Origin: Clostridiaceae bacterium 14S0207
GTDB lineage: Bacteria; Bacillota; Clostridia; Clostridiales; Clostridiaceae
Direction of reading: 5' to 3'
Length of the DNA: 64,000 nt
Assembly: GCA_003288255.1 (NCBI GenBank)
Contig: CP026600.1
Location: 2,294,001 to 2,358,000 of the forward strand
The notes under the pieces were generated by a model. It was given only the letters and a program-made list of their open reading frames with translations, did not search any database and was not told where the DNA came from. Positions within the stretch are counted from its first letter, which is position 1. Each line of letters opens with the position of its first letter. The translations under genes and the position numbers were made by a program. Below, piece after piece: positions 37,608 to 48,004 of the stretch.

Positions 37608-38894
37608 ATGAGTATGTTAGATAATAATAAAGATAATAATATTAATAATTCAGAGATAAATGAAAATTTAGCTAAGGAGGTAAAAGAAAAAATGAATAAT
37701 CACAATGATCCTTTTAATAATGACAATACAGAACAGTTTGCAAAAAATCACTTTACAGAAGACTTTCCCTATGAAAAACCTAATAAAAAGAAAAAAAACG
37801 GTAGTAAAATATTAATTTATGTGCTAATAGCTGTTTTATCATCTACTGTCGGTGGTATAGCATCTTCTGTTGCTACTGTTAATTATCTTAAATCCAACAC
37901 TGAGATAACCGAAAAAACTCCTGCCAATAATGGCTCAAATGTTTTAAATTCAAATAAAAGTCCTAATTCATTATCAGAATTATCTGTTCCGGAAGTAATA
38001 AAAAAAGTAGGTCCTGCAGTAGTAGGAATCTCTACTAAAGGTTTCCCTCAAAATGTAGGTTGGGGATTTGAGGTAGCAGGTCAAGAAGGACTAGGTTCTG
38101 GAATAATTTTTGATAAGCAAGGTTATATTTTAACTAATAATCACGTTGTAGAAGGTGCTCAAACTATTAGTGTTATATTCAACAATGGAAAAGAAGTTAA
38201 AGCAAAATTAATTAATACTGATCCTAATTATGATGTTGCTGTACTAAAAATTACTGATCATGTAGAAGTACCTGCAGTTGCTGAATTTGGCGATTCTGAT
38301 AAACTAAATGTAGGTGAAACTGCCATAGCCATTGGAAACCCTTTAGGTAAAGATTTACTTGGTTCTGTTACAACTGGAGTTATAAGTGCCGTTAATAGAT
38401 CAATTGATGCTAGAAATAAAGATTTAAAAATGATACAAACGGATGCAGCTATTAACCCTGGTAACAGCGGTGGCCCTCTTGTAAATTCTAAAGGTCAAGT
38501 AATAGGTATTAATACAGAGAAAAGAGTTGGTAATGGCGTTGAAGGATTAGGTTTTGCTATTCCAATAAATCAAATTAAACCTAAAATTCAAAGTTTAATG
38601 ACTCCCAAATTAATGTTTGGTATTGTAGGTAGAACCGTTACTGAACAAGATTCCAAATACTATAACATTCCTATAGGTGTATTTATTACAGATATTCAAC
38701 AATATTCACCTGCTGAAAAATCTGGTTTAAAACCTGGCGATATCATTTTAGAGATAAATGGTAAGAAGATAAAAAATAATGAGGAACTAAACAAAACTAA
38801 AGAAAATCATAAAGCTGGTGATATATTAAATATAAAATTATTTAGGGATAATCAAAAAATTAATATTAAACTTACCTTGCAAGAATTAAAATAA
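37608..38894 (+). CDS. htrA: HtrA/DegP-type membrane-anchored serine protease
   Basis: 428 residues. An acidic, Asn-rich cytoplasmic N-terminus (1-55), one transmembrane segment (about 65-90), a trypsin-like domain with triad His in LTNNHVVEGA (about 172-181), Asp in NYDVAVLKI (about 206-214) and Ser in NPGNSGGPLV (about 285-294), then one PDZ domain (about 340-425, GVFITDIQQYSPAEKSGLKPGDI). Degrades or refolds misfolded proteins outside the membrane. GGGAGG precedes the ATG. Monocistronic; the promoter region carries the TTGTCAC repeat. Confidence 0.95.
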   Translation: MSMLDNNKDNNINNSEINENLAKEVKEKMNNHNDPFNNDNTEQFAKNHFTEDFPYEKPNKKKKNGSKILIYVLIAVLSSTVGGIASSVATVNYLKSNTEITEKTPANNGSNVLNSNKSPNSLSELSVPEVIKKVGPAVVGISTKGFPQNVGWGFEVAGQEGLGSGIIFDKQGYILTNNHVVEGAQTISVIFNNGKEVKAKLINTDPNYDVAVLKITDHVEVPAVAEFGDSDKLNVGETAIAIGNPLGKDLLGSVTTGVISAVNRSIDARNKDLKMIQTDAAINPGNSGGPLVNSKGQVIGINTEKRVGNGVEGLGFAIPINQIKPKIQSLMTPKLMFGIVGRTVTEQDSKYYNIPIGVFITDIQQYSPAEKSGLKPGDIILEINGKKIKNNEELNKTKENHKAGDILNIKLFRDNQKINIKLTLQELK

Positions 38895-38937
38895 AAAAAT
38901 AAGAGGCCAAACTATAATGTTTAGCCTCTTATTTTTT
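38894..38937. terminator. Bidirectional terminator, htrA/pepT
   Basis: 14-bp stem AAAAAATAAGAGGC (38894-38907) with 38924-38937; overlaps the last base of htrA and the first of the pepT stop. Confidence 0.88.
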
Positions 38938-40162
38938 ATTTTAAACCATATAATTCTACTAGTTTTACAATTACTTCTACAGCTTTTTCCATAGAAGGAA
39001 TTGGAACATATTCAAATCTTCCGTGGAAATTCATTCCTCCAGCAAATATATTCGGTGTTGGTAATCCCATAAATGAAAGTCTAGCCCCATCCGTTCCACC
39101 TCTTATAGGTTGAACTTTAGGTTCTAGCCCTACTTGTTTTACAGCTTCAATACCAGTTTCTATAATATGTTTAAATGGCTCTACCTTTTCTTTCATATTA
39201 TAATACTGATCTTCTACTTCAACTGTAACAAGTTGTTTTCCAAGTTTTTTATTTAAATCTTCTCCAACTTTTTTAATTAATATTTTTTTATTTTCAAAAC
39301 TATCTCTATCAAAGTCTCTTATAAGATATTCAAGTATAGTTTCCTCTACAGATCCTTTTATAACATCTAAATGAAAGAATCCTTCATATCCTTCAGTATT
39401 CTCTGGTCTTTGATCTTCTGGTAACATTCCAATAAATTCTTGTGCAATAAGCATGGAATTTATCATTTTATTTTTAGCAAGTCCTGTATGAACATTATTG
39501 CCTTTAATTATAACCTTAGCCCCAGCAGCATTAAATGTTTCATATACAAATTCTCCTGGTTCACTACCATCTAATGTAAATGCAAAATCTGCTCCAAATT
39601 TTTTCACATCAAAATGATCTGCTCCTCCTCCAACTTCTTCATCTGGAGTAAATCCTACCATTATTTTACCATGCTTAATTTCAGGATGATTTATTAAATA
39701 ATCCATAGCTGTAATAATCTCTGCTATTCCAGCCTTATCATCTGCACCTAATAATGTAGTTCCATCTGTTGTAATTATAGATTGTCCAACATAATCTTTA
39801 ATTTCTGGATATTCTTTTGGGGATAAAACTATACTTTTTTCTTTATTTAATATAATATCTCCGCCATTATAATTTTCAACAATTTGTGGTTTAACATCAT
39901 TTCCTGGCATTTCAGGACTTGTATCCATATGAGCTATAAAACCTATTGTAGGAATCTTTTTATCTGTATTAGCTGGTAATTCAGCCATTACATAACCATA
40001 TTCATCCACATTAGCATTTTTTAACCCTAATTCTTTTAATTCCTTTGCAAGTTCCTTAGCTAATACTAATTGTTTACTTGTAGAAGGAAATGTATTTGAT
40101 TCTTCACTTGAACAAGTATCAAATGATACATAATGTAAAAACCTATCAACTAATTTTGACAT
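38936..40162 (-). CDS. pepT: Peptidase T (tripeptide aminopeptidase)
   Basis: 408 residues, M20B zinc peptidase removing the N-terminal residue of tripeptides in the cytosol. Motifs: FIAHMDTSPEMPGN (about 75-88), TTLLGADDKAGIAEI (about 135-149), TPDEEVGGGADHF (about 171-183), FTLDGSEPGEFVYE, GGTDGARLSFMGLPTPNIFAGG. Last gene of the likely operon nth-malic enzyme-pepT, 28 nt after the malic enzyme. Confidence 0.96.
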   Translation of the reverse strand: MSKLVDRFLHYVSFDTCSSEESNTFPSTSKQLVLAKELAKELKELGLKNANVDEYGYVMAELPANTDKKIPTIGFIAHMDTSPEMPGNDVKPQIVENYNGGDIILNKEKSIVLSPKEYPEIKDYVGQSIITTDGTTLLGADDKAGIAEIITAMDYLINHPEIKHGKIMVGFTPDEEVGGGADHFDVKKFGADFAFTLDGSEPGEFVYETFNAAGAKVIIKGNNVHTGLAKNKMINSMLIAQEFIGMLPEDQRPENTEGYEGFFHLDVIKGSVEETILEYLIRDFDRDSFENKKILIKKVGEDLNKKLGKQLVTVEVEDQYYNMKEKVEPFKHIIETGIEAVKQVGLEPKVQPIRGGTDGARLSFMGLPTPNIFAGGMNFHGRFEYVPIPSMEKAVEVIVKLVELYGLK

Positions 40163-40190
40163 ATTTAATGCCTCCCTTGAGTATCACTTT

Positions 40191-41363
40191 TTAAATTCTT
40201 GCTATACCTTCCTCTTTAGCAATTCTTTCAACTTCTGCTGATACAGTATCAGCAACAGTTTTATCTAAAGCATTTGGTATAATATTTTCTTCATTTAAAT
40301 CTTCTTCTTTAATTAAAGAAGCAATAGCTCTTGCAGCTGCTAACTTCATTGCATTATTGATTTCACTAGCTCTAACATGTAATGCTCCTTTAAATATTCC
40401 TGGGAATACTAAAACATTGTTAATTTGATTTGGGAAATCTGATCTACCTGTAGCAATTACTCTAGCTCCAGCTTCTTTAGCTTCATCTGGCATAATTTCT
40501 GGTGTTGGATTAGCCATTGCAAATATTATTGCATCTTTATTCATAGATTTAACCATTTCTTTTGTAACAGAATTTGGTGCAGAAACCCCCACAAATACAT
40601 CTTTACCTTTGATTACATCAACTAATTTACCAGTTTCATGATCTTTATTAGTCATTTTTGAAATCTCGGCTTTAGACTCATTTAAGTTTGGAGCACCTTC
40701 AACTATGGCACCTTTACTGTCACACATAACTATATGTTTAATCCCAGCACTTAAAAGTAATTTACATATAGCTATACCTGCTGCTCCTGATCCATTGATT
40801 ACTACTTTTATTTCATCTATAGGCTTTTTAACTATTTTTAGAGCATTATATAGTCCTGCTAATGTAACTATAGCTGTACCATGTTGATCATCATGAAATA
40901 CTGGAATGTCTAATTCCTTCTTTAATTGTTCCTCTATATAGAAACATTGAGGAGCTTTTATATCTTCTAAGTTAATTCCTCCAAAAACAGGTTGAATTAA
41001 TTTGACTGTTCTTATAATTTCATCTGGATCCTCAGAATCTATACAAATTGGGAAAGCATCTATTCCACCAAATTCTTTAAACAATAATGCCTTTCCTTCC
41101 ATAACAGGAAGTCCTGCCCCTGCCCCTATATTTCCTAATCCAAGTACTGCTGTACCATTAGTTACAATAGCAACTGTATTACTTTTTATTGTATAATCGT
41201 AAATTTTTTCATTATCTTTAGCAATTTCAAGACAAGGTGCAGCCACTCCTGGAGTATATGCAACTGCTAAATCATCGCTAGTTTCTAATTTTATCTTTCC
41301 TCTTACTTCTAGTTTACCCTTATTTTCCTTATGAACTTTTAAAGCTTGTTCTGCATATGACAT
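40191..41363 (-). CDS. NAD(P)-dependent malic enzyme
   Basis: 390 residues, the short bacterial form without a phosphotransacetylase domain. Oxidative decarboxylation of malate to pyruvate. Seen: [18 protein letters not shown] (about 32-49), the catalytic [13 protein letters not shown] region (about 97-109), [16 protein letters not shown] (about 155-170), and the dinucleotide fold [17 protein letters not shown] (about 188-204). AGGAGGG precedes the ATG inside the 12-nt gap after nth. The cofactor cannot be read with certainty from the sequence. Confidence 0.94.
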   Translation of the reverse strand: MSYAEQALKVHKENKGKLEVRGKIKLETSDDLAVAYTPGVAAPCLEIAKDNEKIYDYTIKSNTVAIVTNGTAVLGLGNIGAGAGLPVMEGKALLFKEFGGIDAFPICIDSEDPDEIIRTVKLIQPVFGGINLEDIKAPQCFYIEEQLKKELDIPVFHDDQHGTAIVTLAGLYNALKIVKKPIDEIKVVINGSGAAGIAICKLLLSAGIKHIVMCDSKGAIVEGAPNLNESKAEISKMTNKDHETGKLVDVIKGKDVFVGVSAPNSVTKEMVKSMNKDAIIFAMANPTPEIMPDEAKEAGARVIATGRSDFPNQINNVLVFPGIFKGALHVRASEINNAMKLAAARAIASLIKEEDLNEENIIPNALDKTVADTVSAEVERIAKEEGIARI

Positions 41364-41375
41364 ATAAATACCCTC

Positions 41376-42014
41376 CTAAATTGTAATTAAATTTTTATAA
41401 TAACAACAATGTAGTGAAAGTGGACACTCCTCACAATTAGGTTTTCTTGCCTTACAAATTTTTCTTCCATGCCAAATTAAATAATGATGAGTATCACTCC
41501 ACTTTTCTTGTGGAACATTTTTCATTAACTCTTTTTCTACTATGTCAACATTATTACCTTCAGCTATACCTATTCTATTAGATACTCTAAACACGTGTGT
41601 ATCTACAGCTATAGCTGGAACTCCAAAGGCATTAGATAAAACTACATTAGCGGTTTTTCTACCTACTCCAGGTAGTTCTACTAATTCTTCCATAGTATCA
41701 GGAACTTTACCCTTGTATTTCTCTACAATAATTTTTGTAGTTTCTAATATATTCTTACTTTTATTTTTATAAAAACCGCAAGATCTTATTTTTTGACCTA
41801 GTTCTTCTTCAGTTAAAGTAATAATTTTATCTGGAGTATTATATTCTTTATATAATTCACTGCAAACTTTATTAACCCTCTCATCCGTACATTGAGCTGA
41901 TAAAATAGTGGATACCAAAAGTTCATATGGGCTTTCAAAATTTAGTCCACACTTTGCCCCTTTATAAGTTTCTTCTAAAATTTCTAAAACCTTATCAATT
42001 TCTTTTTTATTCAT
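41376..42014 (-). CDS. nth: Endonuclease III
   Basis: 212 residues from the ATG at 42014; a GTG at 42023 is in frame, but AAGGTG is spaced for the ATG. DNA glycosylase/AP lyase for oxidised pyrimidines. Catalytic Lys in the HhH ELPGVGRKTANVVL (about 111-124), Asp in VDTHVFRVSNR (about 135-145), and four Cys of the [4Fe-4S] loop in CKARKPNCEECPLSLHC (about 188-204). First gene of a likely operon with malic enzyme and pepT. Confidence 0.97.
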   Translation of the reverse strand: MNKKEIDKVLEILEETYKGAKCGLNFESPYELLVSTILSAQCTDERVNKVCSELYKEYNTPDKIITLTEEELGQKIRSCGFYKNKSKNILETTKIIVEKYKGKVPDTMEELVELPGVGRKTANVVLSNAFGVPAIAVDTHVFRVSNRIGIAEGNNVDIVEKELMKNVPQEKWSDTHHYLIWHGRKICKARKPNCEECPLSLHCCYYKNLITI

Positions 42015-42107
42015 AGGTATCACCTTTAAATTAAAAATTTTACTAATTTTATTATAACATACAGCAATCTTTTTGTATGTTACTTCAACTATAGTATGGA
42101 TTAAGAG

Positions 42108-42149
42108 AAAAGCTTGTATTCTTAAACTAGATTAATCATACAAGCTTTT
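42108..42149 (-). terminator. Terminator of kbl-tdh
   Basis: 12-bp stem AAAAGCTTGTAT (42108-42119) with 42138-42149, then TTTTCTCTT on the minus strand. Confidence 0.8.
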
Positions 42150-42159
42150 ATATTAAAGA

Positions 42160-43113
42160 CTATTTAATTCCCCTAGCTGCTAATTTTTCTAACATATCTT
42201 TTGTCATTTTAGCTAAATCATATTCAGCCTTAAATCCCCATTCCTCTTGAGCTTGTGTACAATCTATACAATCTGGCCAGCTATCAGCAATAGCCTGTCT
42301 AACTGGATCTACATCATAAGTCATTTCAAAGTTTGGAATGTGTTTTTTAATTTCAGCAGCTATTTCTTCTGGTTCAAAGCTCATAGCAGCAATATTAAAT
42401 GCATTTCTATGAATTAACTTAGAAGGGTCTGCTTCCATTAATTTAATAACTCCATTTAAAGCATCTGGCATATACATCATATCCATATAAGTTCCTTTAC
42501 CTATATAGCTTGTATATTTTTGATTTTTTATAGCTTCATAATATATATCTACAGCATAATCTGTAGTTCCACCCCCTGGAGGTGCTACATAAGAGATTAA
42601 ACCTGGGAATCTAACTCCTCTTGTATCTACGCCAAATCTTTTAAAATAATAATCACATAATAACTCTCCAGAAACTTTAGTTACTCCGTACATTGTTTGA
42701 GGTCTTTGTAATGTATCTTGTGGAGTATTTTTCTTTGGAGTAGAAGGTCCAAATGCACCTATAGAACTTGGTGTGAAAAATTTACATTTACTTTCTCTTG
42801 CAACTTCTAATGCATTTACAAGTCCACCCATGTTAATATTCCAAGCTAATTGAGGTTTTGCTTCTGCTACTGCAGATAAAAGTGCTGCCAAGTGAATCAT
42901 TGAATCTACATTATACTTTTTAACTATTTCAGCCATTTTATTTGCATCTAAAACATCTAGAATTTCGAAAGGTCCTTCTTCTACTACAGGGTTTCCTTCT
43001 ACTTTTCTGATATCTGTAGCTATTACATTATCCGTACCATATTCTTTTCTTAGTTTCTCTACAAGTTCTGAACCTATTTGTCCTAAGGCACCTGTAACTA
43101 ATATTTTTTTCAT
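42160..43113 (-). CDS. tdh: L-threonine 3-dehydrogenase (SDR/epimerase type)
   Basis: 317 residues. Oxidises threonine to 2-amino-3-ketobutyrate with NAD+. Belongs to the short-chain/NAD-epimerase family, not the zinc-dependent Tdh: [14 protein letters not shown] (about 7-20), TDIRKVEGN, catalytic YGVTKVSGE (Tyr/Lys about 143-147), [13 protein letters not shown], and DWARP-like [15 protein letters not shown] near the end. It lies 40 nt after kbl; together they turn threonine into glycine and acetyl-CoA. Confidence 0.93.
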   Translation of the reverse strand: MKKILVTGALGQIGSELVEKLRKEYGTDNVIATDIRKVEGNPVVEEGPFEILDVLDANKMAEIVKKYNVDSMIHLAALLSAVAEAKPQLAWNINMGGLVNALEVARESKCKFFTPSSIGAFGPSTPKKNTPQDTLQRPQTMYGVTKVSGELLCDYYFKRFGVDTRGVRFPGLISYVAPPGGGTTDYAVDIYYEAIKNQKYTSYIGKGTYMDMMYMPDALNGVIKLMEADPSKLIHRNAFNIAAMSFEPEEIAAEIKKHIPNFEMTYDVDPVRQAIADSWPDCIDCTQAQEEWGFKAEYDLAKMTKDMLEKLAARGIK

Positions 43114-43153
43114 TACATTATCCCCCTTATTTAAGATAGTTATTATAAAAAAA

Positions 43154-44347
43154 CTATTTTATAACCCCAAGTTCCTTACCAACTTTTTCATATATTTTTA
43201 AAGCCTTATCTAGCATTTCTTTTGTATGAGCTGCTGTTGGCATATTTCTAACTCTTCCTGTTCCTTTTGGAACTGTTGGGAATACTATAGATTTAGCATA
43301 AACTCCTTCTTCATATAATCTTTTACTAAATTCTTGAGTTTTAGCTTCATCACCTATAATACATGGAGTTATAGGAGTTTCACTATTGCCTATATTAAAT
43401 CCTAGCTCTTTTAATCCTTTTTTTAGATAATTTCCATTATCCCATAATTTATCATTTAATTCTGTGCTTTCTGTCATAATCTTTAATGCCTCTATACAAG
43501 ATGCTGCTGCTCCTGGAGTTAATGAAGTTGAAAATAGGAATGGTCTTCCTCTAACTTTTAACCAATCTATTAAATCTTTTTTACCAGCTACATATCCACC
43601 TACAACACCTATAGCCTTTGATAATGTTCCAATTTGAAAATCTATTTTATCTGAAAGTCCGAAGCTTTTAACTGTTCCAGCACCTTTTCCTAAGACTCCA
43701 GAACCATGAGCATCATCTACATAAGTAATTAAATCAAATTCCTCTGCTATTTTAACTATTTCTGGTAATTTAGCAATATCTCCATCCATAGAGAAAACTC
43801 CATCAGTAATTACCATTATTTTATTATATAATCCAGATTCCTTTGCTTCTTTTGCTTTAGCTCTTAAATCTTCCATATCGGAGTGATTAAATCTTATTAT
43901 TTTAGCTCTTGATAATTTACATCCATCAATAATTGATGCATGATTTAATTCATCTGATAATATAGCATCATTTTTATTCATAACAGCTTGAATTGCACCC
44001 ATATTACAATTAAAACCTGATTGGAAAGCTATGGCTGCTTCTGTATGTTTAAACTCAGCTAATTTTTTTTCTAACTCTACGTGAACATCTAAAGTTCCAT
44101 TAATAGTTCTTACAGCTCCTGCACCTACTCCATATTTTTTAGTTGCTTGTACATTTGCTTCTATCATTTCAGGATTTGTTGCCAATCCTAAATAGTTATT
44201 AGATGATAAGTTTATAAATTCTTTTTCGTCTATCTTAATTATTGGTCCATTAGCACTTTGCAATGGATTAATCTCATTGTACAATCCCTTTTGTTTTAAA
44301 TCCTCTAAATTTTCTTTTAAAAACTTGTCTAATGTTTTACTTGACAT
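43154..44347 (-). CDS. kbl: Glycine C-acetyltransferase (2-amino-3-ketobutyrate CoA ligase)
   Basis: 397 residues, PLP enzyme of the alpha-oxoamine synthase family. Cleaves 2-amino-3-ketobutyrate with CoA to glycine and acetyl-CoA. Seen: [15 protein letters not shown] (about 47-61), [12 protein letters not shown] (about 106-117), [14 protein letters not shown] (about 206-219) with the PLP-pairing Asp/His, and the Schiff-base Lys in [14 protein letters not shown] (about 237-250). GGAGG precedes the ATG. First gene of kbl-tdh. Confidence 0.95.
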   Translation of the reverse strand: MSSKTLDKFLKENLEDLKQKGLYNEINPLQSANGPIIKIDEKEFINLSSNNYLGLATNPEMIEANVQATKKYGVGAGAVRTINGTLDVHVELEKKLAEFKHTEAAIAFQSGFNCNMGAIQAVMNKNDAILSDELNHASIIDGCKLSRAKIIRFNHSDMEDLRAKAKEAKESGLYNKIMVITDGVFSMDGDIAKLPEIVKIAEEFDLITYVDDAHGSGVLGKGAGTVKSFGLSDKIDFQIGTLSKAIGVVGGYVAGKKDLIDWLKVRGRPFLFSTSLTPGAAASCIEALKIMTESTELNDKLWDNGNYLKKGLKELGFNIGNSETPITPCIIGDEAKTQEFSKRLYEEGVYAKSIVFPTVPKGTGRVRNMPTAAHTKEMLDKALKIYEKVGKELGVIK

Positions 44348-44425
44348 TAAAACACCTCCAAAATGAATATTTAAGTTTAACTTATGATAGTATTTATTTA
44401 TTTTTTAAATATTTTGTATAGTTTA

Positions 44426-44454
44426 AATATACTCCATATTTGAAATATTTTCAA
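44426..44454 (-). promoter_or_regulatory. kbl-tdh promoter
   Basis: Minus strand TTGAAA (44449-44454), 17 nt, TATATT (44426-44431); about 75 nt upstream of the kbl ATG. Confidence 0.65.
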
Positions 44455-44540
44455 CGCAAATATATCCCAAAATTGAATTCAATAATTCAATTTCTTCTAT
44501 TCTTGCATACTAAAAGAAATAAAACTTGCATATATAAACA

Positions 44541-44583
44541 AAAGCTCATTTTACTTAGTTTTCAACTAAGTAAAATGAGCTTT
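44541..44583 (-). terminator. 20-bp perfect hairpin, kbl-plsC spacer
   Basis: AAAGCTCATTTTACTTAGTT (44541-44560) with its complement 44564-44583, loop of 3 nt. On the minus strand the stem is followed by TGTTTATATATG and includes its own TTT end. Either the plsC terminator, 122 nt past the stop, or the end of a separate small RNA. Confidence 0.7.
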
Positions 44584-44704
44584 CTATGTAGGCTACTTAA
44601 AGTAACACATAGTACCAAAATATAATTAAAACGTATTATATTTTAGTATCTTATTTTGCAAGTATTATATCTTTTCTTTCAAAAAAATTTTTTATATTTG
44701 TTAT
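44584..44704 (-). other. Structured spacer between plsC and the hairpin
   Basis: Two more inverted repeats: CTATGT(44584-44589)...ACATAG near 44613, and AAAATATAAT (about 44618-44627) with ATTATATTTT (about 44636-44645). A TTGCAA...TATAAT promoter-like pair with short 15-nt spacing lies at about 44632-44658 on the minus strand. Confidence 0.4.
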
Positions 44705-45415
44705 TTATTTATCTATCTTGTAATGCCCTCTGTAATTTTCTGGAATAAGTTTAGCAATTGAATACATTAAGAAATTAATTGCCCTATCTTCATATTCCTT
44801 TTTTCCCTCTTCTTTTTCTTTTTTAGGTAATTCAAATTGTTTACCTATTTCAACTGTAACCTCTGCATATTGAAAACTTTCATTACTCATGTTGCCCTGC
44901 TTATTAATAGGTAATAACTTCTCACTTCCTGAAATTCCAATTGGTACTATAGGCGCTTTAGTAAGTTTCGCCATAAGTAAAATGCCCTTCTTAGCCTCTA
45001 TCATTTCTCCCGTTCTACTTCTTGTTCCTTCCGGAAAAATAACAATATTTTCTCCCTTTTTAATCAGTTCTACAATTCTTTTTAATCCTTCCTTATCTGG
45101 AGTATTAGGTTTAATTGTAGTAGTTTTACATATTCCAACGGCTAAATTAGTTATAGGATTATGAGACAATTTTACGCCTGCTACATAGGTAGGATCAAAA
45201 TCTTGTAACACTTTATTTAATATTAATGCATCTGAATTACTCAAATGATTACAGATAAAAATTGTTGGTGTCTTTATATCTTTTAAATTATTAAGACCCT
45301 TTATTTTTAAATCCGCATATTTATTTAAATATCCATTTAATATCTTCTTAGCTATGTAATTTACTAATTCCTGAGGTAAACATGAAATTAATTTTGCTGT
45401 TTTAGTAGATATCAT
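44705..45415 (-). CDS. plsC: 1-acyl-sn-glycerol-3-phosphate acyltransferase family protein
   Basis: 236 residues. Acylates lysophosphatidate in phospholipid synthesis at the membrane face. Catalytic NHx4D in FICNHLSNSDALIL (about 52-65), the acceptor-binding block VIFPEGTRSRTGEM (about 124-137) and KLTKAPIVPIGISGSE (about 149-164). Last gene of the likely operon FAD oxidoreductase-queG-plsC (24-nt gap). Confidence 0.92.
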   Translation of the reverse strand: MISTKTAKLISCLPQELVNYIAKKILNGYLNKYADLKIKGLNNLKDIKTPTIFICNHLSNSDALILNKVLQDFDPTYVAGVKLSHNPITNLAVGICKTTTIKPNTPDKEGLKRIVELIKKGENIVIFPEGTRSRTGEMIEAKKGILLMAKLTKAPIVPIGISGSEKLLPINKQGNMSNESFQYAEVTVEIGKQFELPKKEKEEGKKEYEDRAINFLMYSIAKLIPENYRGHYKIDK

Positions 45416-45439
45416 TTAACCTCATCCTTTCTTTTATAA

Positions 45440-46444
45440 TTATTCTTTCATTCTTTTCATGATTTTTTCATAATACTCTTTAATATAAGGAGACCCTATA
45501 TCTTCTAACTTAGGTATGTATCCATTTAAATTGTAATAAGATATTAATGAGTTCCTTATTAATATATTTTTTCCTCTCCAACCACATGAAGTTATTTTAT
45601 ATTTTTCTTTAAAAGTTTTATTATCTAGTTGTATAATTTCTTCTAAATTAGGATTTTTCATATATTCTTTTGGTTGAAATTCAACTATTCTACTATTTTG
45701 TACATTTTTATTAAAGGGACATATATCTTGACATTTATCACAACCCCATATTCTTCCTTCAAATTTTTTAAACCAAAAATCCTCTAGGTTCTTTTTTTGA
45801 GTTACATAAGAAAGACATATATTAGAATTATTTTCTATTCCTTTAATATTTTTCTTTGTATCTATACTTAAAATAGCTTTAGTTGGACATATATCTATAC
45901 ATTTATTACAATTCCCACATTTACTTTCTTTTGGCGTACTTTCTTCGACTTCTAAATCTGTTATAATTTCTCCTAAAAAAACATAAGAACCATATTCCTC
46001 TGTAATTAAGCAATTATTTTTTCCAATAAACCCAATACCCGCTTTCATGGCTATGTACCTTTCTGGCAATGGATTATTATCAACAAAGGTTTCTGTTATG
46101 CCACCTAATTTCTCTATAAATGTAGAAATCTTCTCTAAATATAAGTTAACTACATTATGATAATCTTCGCCTAAAGCATAACTTGAAAAATATTGTTCTT
46201 GTTTTTCTATATTCTCTGTCATATATGGTAGTGCTATCGAAATAATAGTTTTACCTTGAGGCATAATTAATTTTGGATTTACTCTATTTTCTATAGTATC
46301 TTCTTCAAAATCATTTAGTAAATCTTTGGATTTTTTATACTTAAAATACTCTTCCAGTTCATAAAACCTCTCACATTTAACAAATCCTATTTTATCTATT
46401 CCTATAGATTTACAAAAATCTATAATTTTCTTTTTTAAATCCAT
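45440..46444 (-). CDS. queG: Epoxyqueuosine reductase
   Basis: 334 residues from the ATG at 46444; a GTG at 46450 would sit on the ribosome-binding site. Cobalamin-dependent last step of queuosine formation in tRNA. Seen: VDNNPLPERYIAMKAGIGFIGKN (in two parts, about 133-155), ferredoxin-type clusters CGNCNKCIDICPTKA (about 176-190) and WGCDKCQDICPFNK (about 232-245), and GWRGKNILIRN near the end. The middle gene of a three-gene operon. Confidence 0.95.
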   Translation of the reverse strand: MDLKKKIIDFCKSIGIDKIGFVKCERFYELEEYFKYKKSKDLLNDFEEDTIENRVNPKLIMPQGKTIISIALPYMTENIEKQEQYFSSYALGEDYHNVVNLYLEKISTFIEKLGGITETFVDNNPLPERYIAMKAGIGFIGKNNCLITEEYGSYVFLGEIITDLEVEESTPKESKCGNCNKCIDICPTKAILSIDTKKNIKGIENNSNICLSYVTQKKNLEDFWFKKFEGRIWGCDKCQDICPFNKNVQNSRIVEFQPKEYMKNPNLEEIIQLDNKTFKEKYKITSCGWRGKNILIRNSLISYYNLNGYIPKLEDIGSPYIKEYYEKIMKRMKE

Positions 46445-46480
46445 AACCACCTCTGTTATTCTAATTACCTTAACATTTGA

Positions 46481-47737
46481 TTATATTTTACAAATACTAA
46501 CATTTATATTTTTTTCATTTTTATTTTCTTTCAATATTTCTTTTGGTATATTTATTACTTCCATTTCACTTGGAATTATACTATTTCTATAAAAATTAAT
46601 TTCTTTCTCTCCAAACTTAAATTTTATATTAATATTTTTAAACAATTTTTCTGTTCTAAATTTAAATTGCACATCTTTTTCTATATTATTAATATTAATG
46701 TTATTAGGTATAACATATGAAATTCCATTTCCTTTTTCCACATTAATACCTTCATTATTATCTAAGTCTCCATTTAAATACATTGCAGCCTTCTTACCGG
46801 CAAGAACACCTTCCTGTGTAACATTATCCACATAATCATGTAAATGAACCACATTTCCACATGCAAAAACACCTTTAATATTAGTTTGCATACTTTCGTC
46901 TATTAAAGTACCTCCTGTTACAGCATTAATTTTTATTCCTAACTTTTTAAATAGTTCACTTTCAGGTACCAATCCTACAGACAATACGACAGTATCACAA
47001 CTTATAAATTCTTCCGTTCCCTTTATTGGCTTGTAATTATCATCTACTTTAGCTATAGCCACTCCATTAACTCGCTCTTTTCCTCTAATATCAATTATTG
47101 TATGTTGCAACTTTAAAGGAATATTAAATGGTTCTAAACATTTTTTATAGTTTCTTTTAAGTCCACTACAATAAGGCAACATTTCTATTACGGCTTTAAC
47201 ATTGGCACCTTCTAAAGTTAATGTTTTAGCTATTATTAATCCTAAATCACCAGATCCCAAAATAACTATTTCCTTACCTGGCATTATTCCTTCTAAATTT
47301 ATTAGCCTTTGTACCATTCCTGCTGTAAAAACGCCTGCAAAACTACTTCCAGATATATTTACCACTCCTCTGGTTTTTTCCCTACATCCCATAGCAAGTA
47401 TAATAGCTTTTGCCCCTATTTCTACAACTCCTTCTTCTGAATTTACAAAAGTTACTTTTTTGTTTTTATCTATTTCTAATACAGTTGTTTCAAGTTTATA
47501 TTCTATTCTTAGTCTTTGTATTTCTTTTATAAAAATATTGGCATACTCTGGTCCAGTTAATTCTTCCTTTAAAATATATCTTCCAAATCCATTATGAATA
47601 CATTGATTTAAAATCCCACCTAAAAACTTTTCTTTATCTATAATAAGTATTTTTTCTATACCTTGTTTTCTAGCCTCAATTGCAGCTGACAGCCCTGATG
47701 CTCCGCCTCCTATTATAACTATATCATATTCTTTCAT
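46481..47737 (-). CDS. FAD/NAD(P)-dependent oxidoreductase, glycerol-operon type
   Basis: 418 residues. FAD motif IIGGGASGLSAAIEA (8-22), NAD motif VILGSGDLGLIIAKTL (about 163-178), and the C-terminal FAD site GVFACGNVVHLHDYVDNVTQEG (given here as two adjoining parts, about 298-319). It resembles the oxidoreductase that usually lies between an L-2-hydroxyglutarate/glycerol-3-phosphate oxidase and a small DUF1667 protein in Firmicutes glycerol operons. Neither partner is here; its neighbours are queG and tRNA-Trp. A Lys/Asn/Ile-rich tail of about 85 residues follows. The substrate is unknown. Confidence 0.8.
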   Translation of the reverse strand: MKEYDIVIIGGGASGLSAAIEARKQGIEKILIIDKEKFLGGILNQCIHNGFGRYILKEELTGPEYANIFIKEIQRLRIEYKLETTVLEIDKNKKVTFVNSEEGVVEIGAKAIILAMGCREKTRGVVNISGSSFAGVFTAGMVQRLINLEGIMPGKEIVILGSGDLGLIIAKTLTLEGANVKAVIEMLPYCSGLKRNYKKCLEPFNIPLKLQHTIIDIRGKERVNGVAIAKVDDNYKPIKGTEEFISCDTVVLSVGLVPESELFKKLGIKINAVTGGTLIDESMQTNIKGVFACGNVVHLHDYVDNVTQEGVLAGKKAAMYLNGDLDNNEGINVEKGNGISYVIPNNININNIEKDVQFKFRTEKLFKNINIKFKFGEKEINFYRNSIIPSEMEVINIPKEILKENKNEKNINVSICKI

Positions 47738-48004
47738 AAACTCACCTCAAAGAAATATAGTAAATAAATTTACTCCTTTTTGTTGCAATATATTCCTAGT
47801 ATATTATAGACTTATTATGTATATTAAATCAAATAATTTATATTTTACTTCTATCTTTATTTAAAACCACAAATTTGCATAATGAAAAAATTTTTAATAA
47901 GATTTCTGAGAATTACCTAACTAAATTTGAATTTTTTATAGTAACCTAAGATCCTTTTAATTAAGTTATAAGATATGAACTTTGTTTATTCAGTAAAAAT
48001 TAAA

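Noticed and set aside
44440-44625. 61-codon plus-strand frame
   Set aside because: It crosses the kbl promoter and the 20-bp hairpin and lacks a ribosome-binding site.
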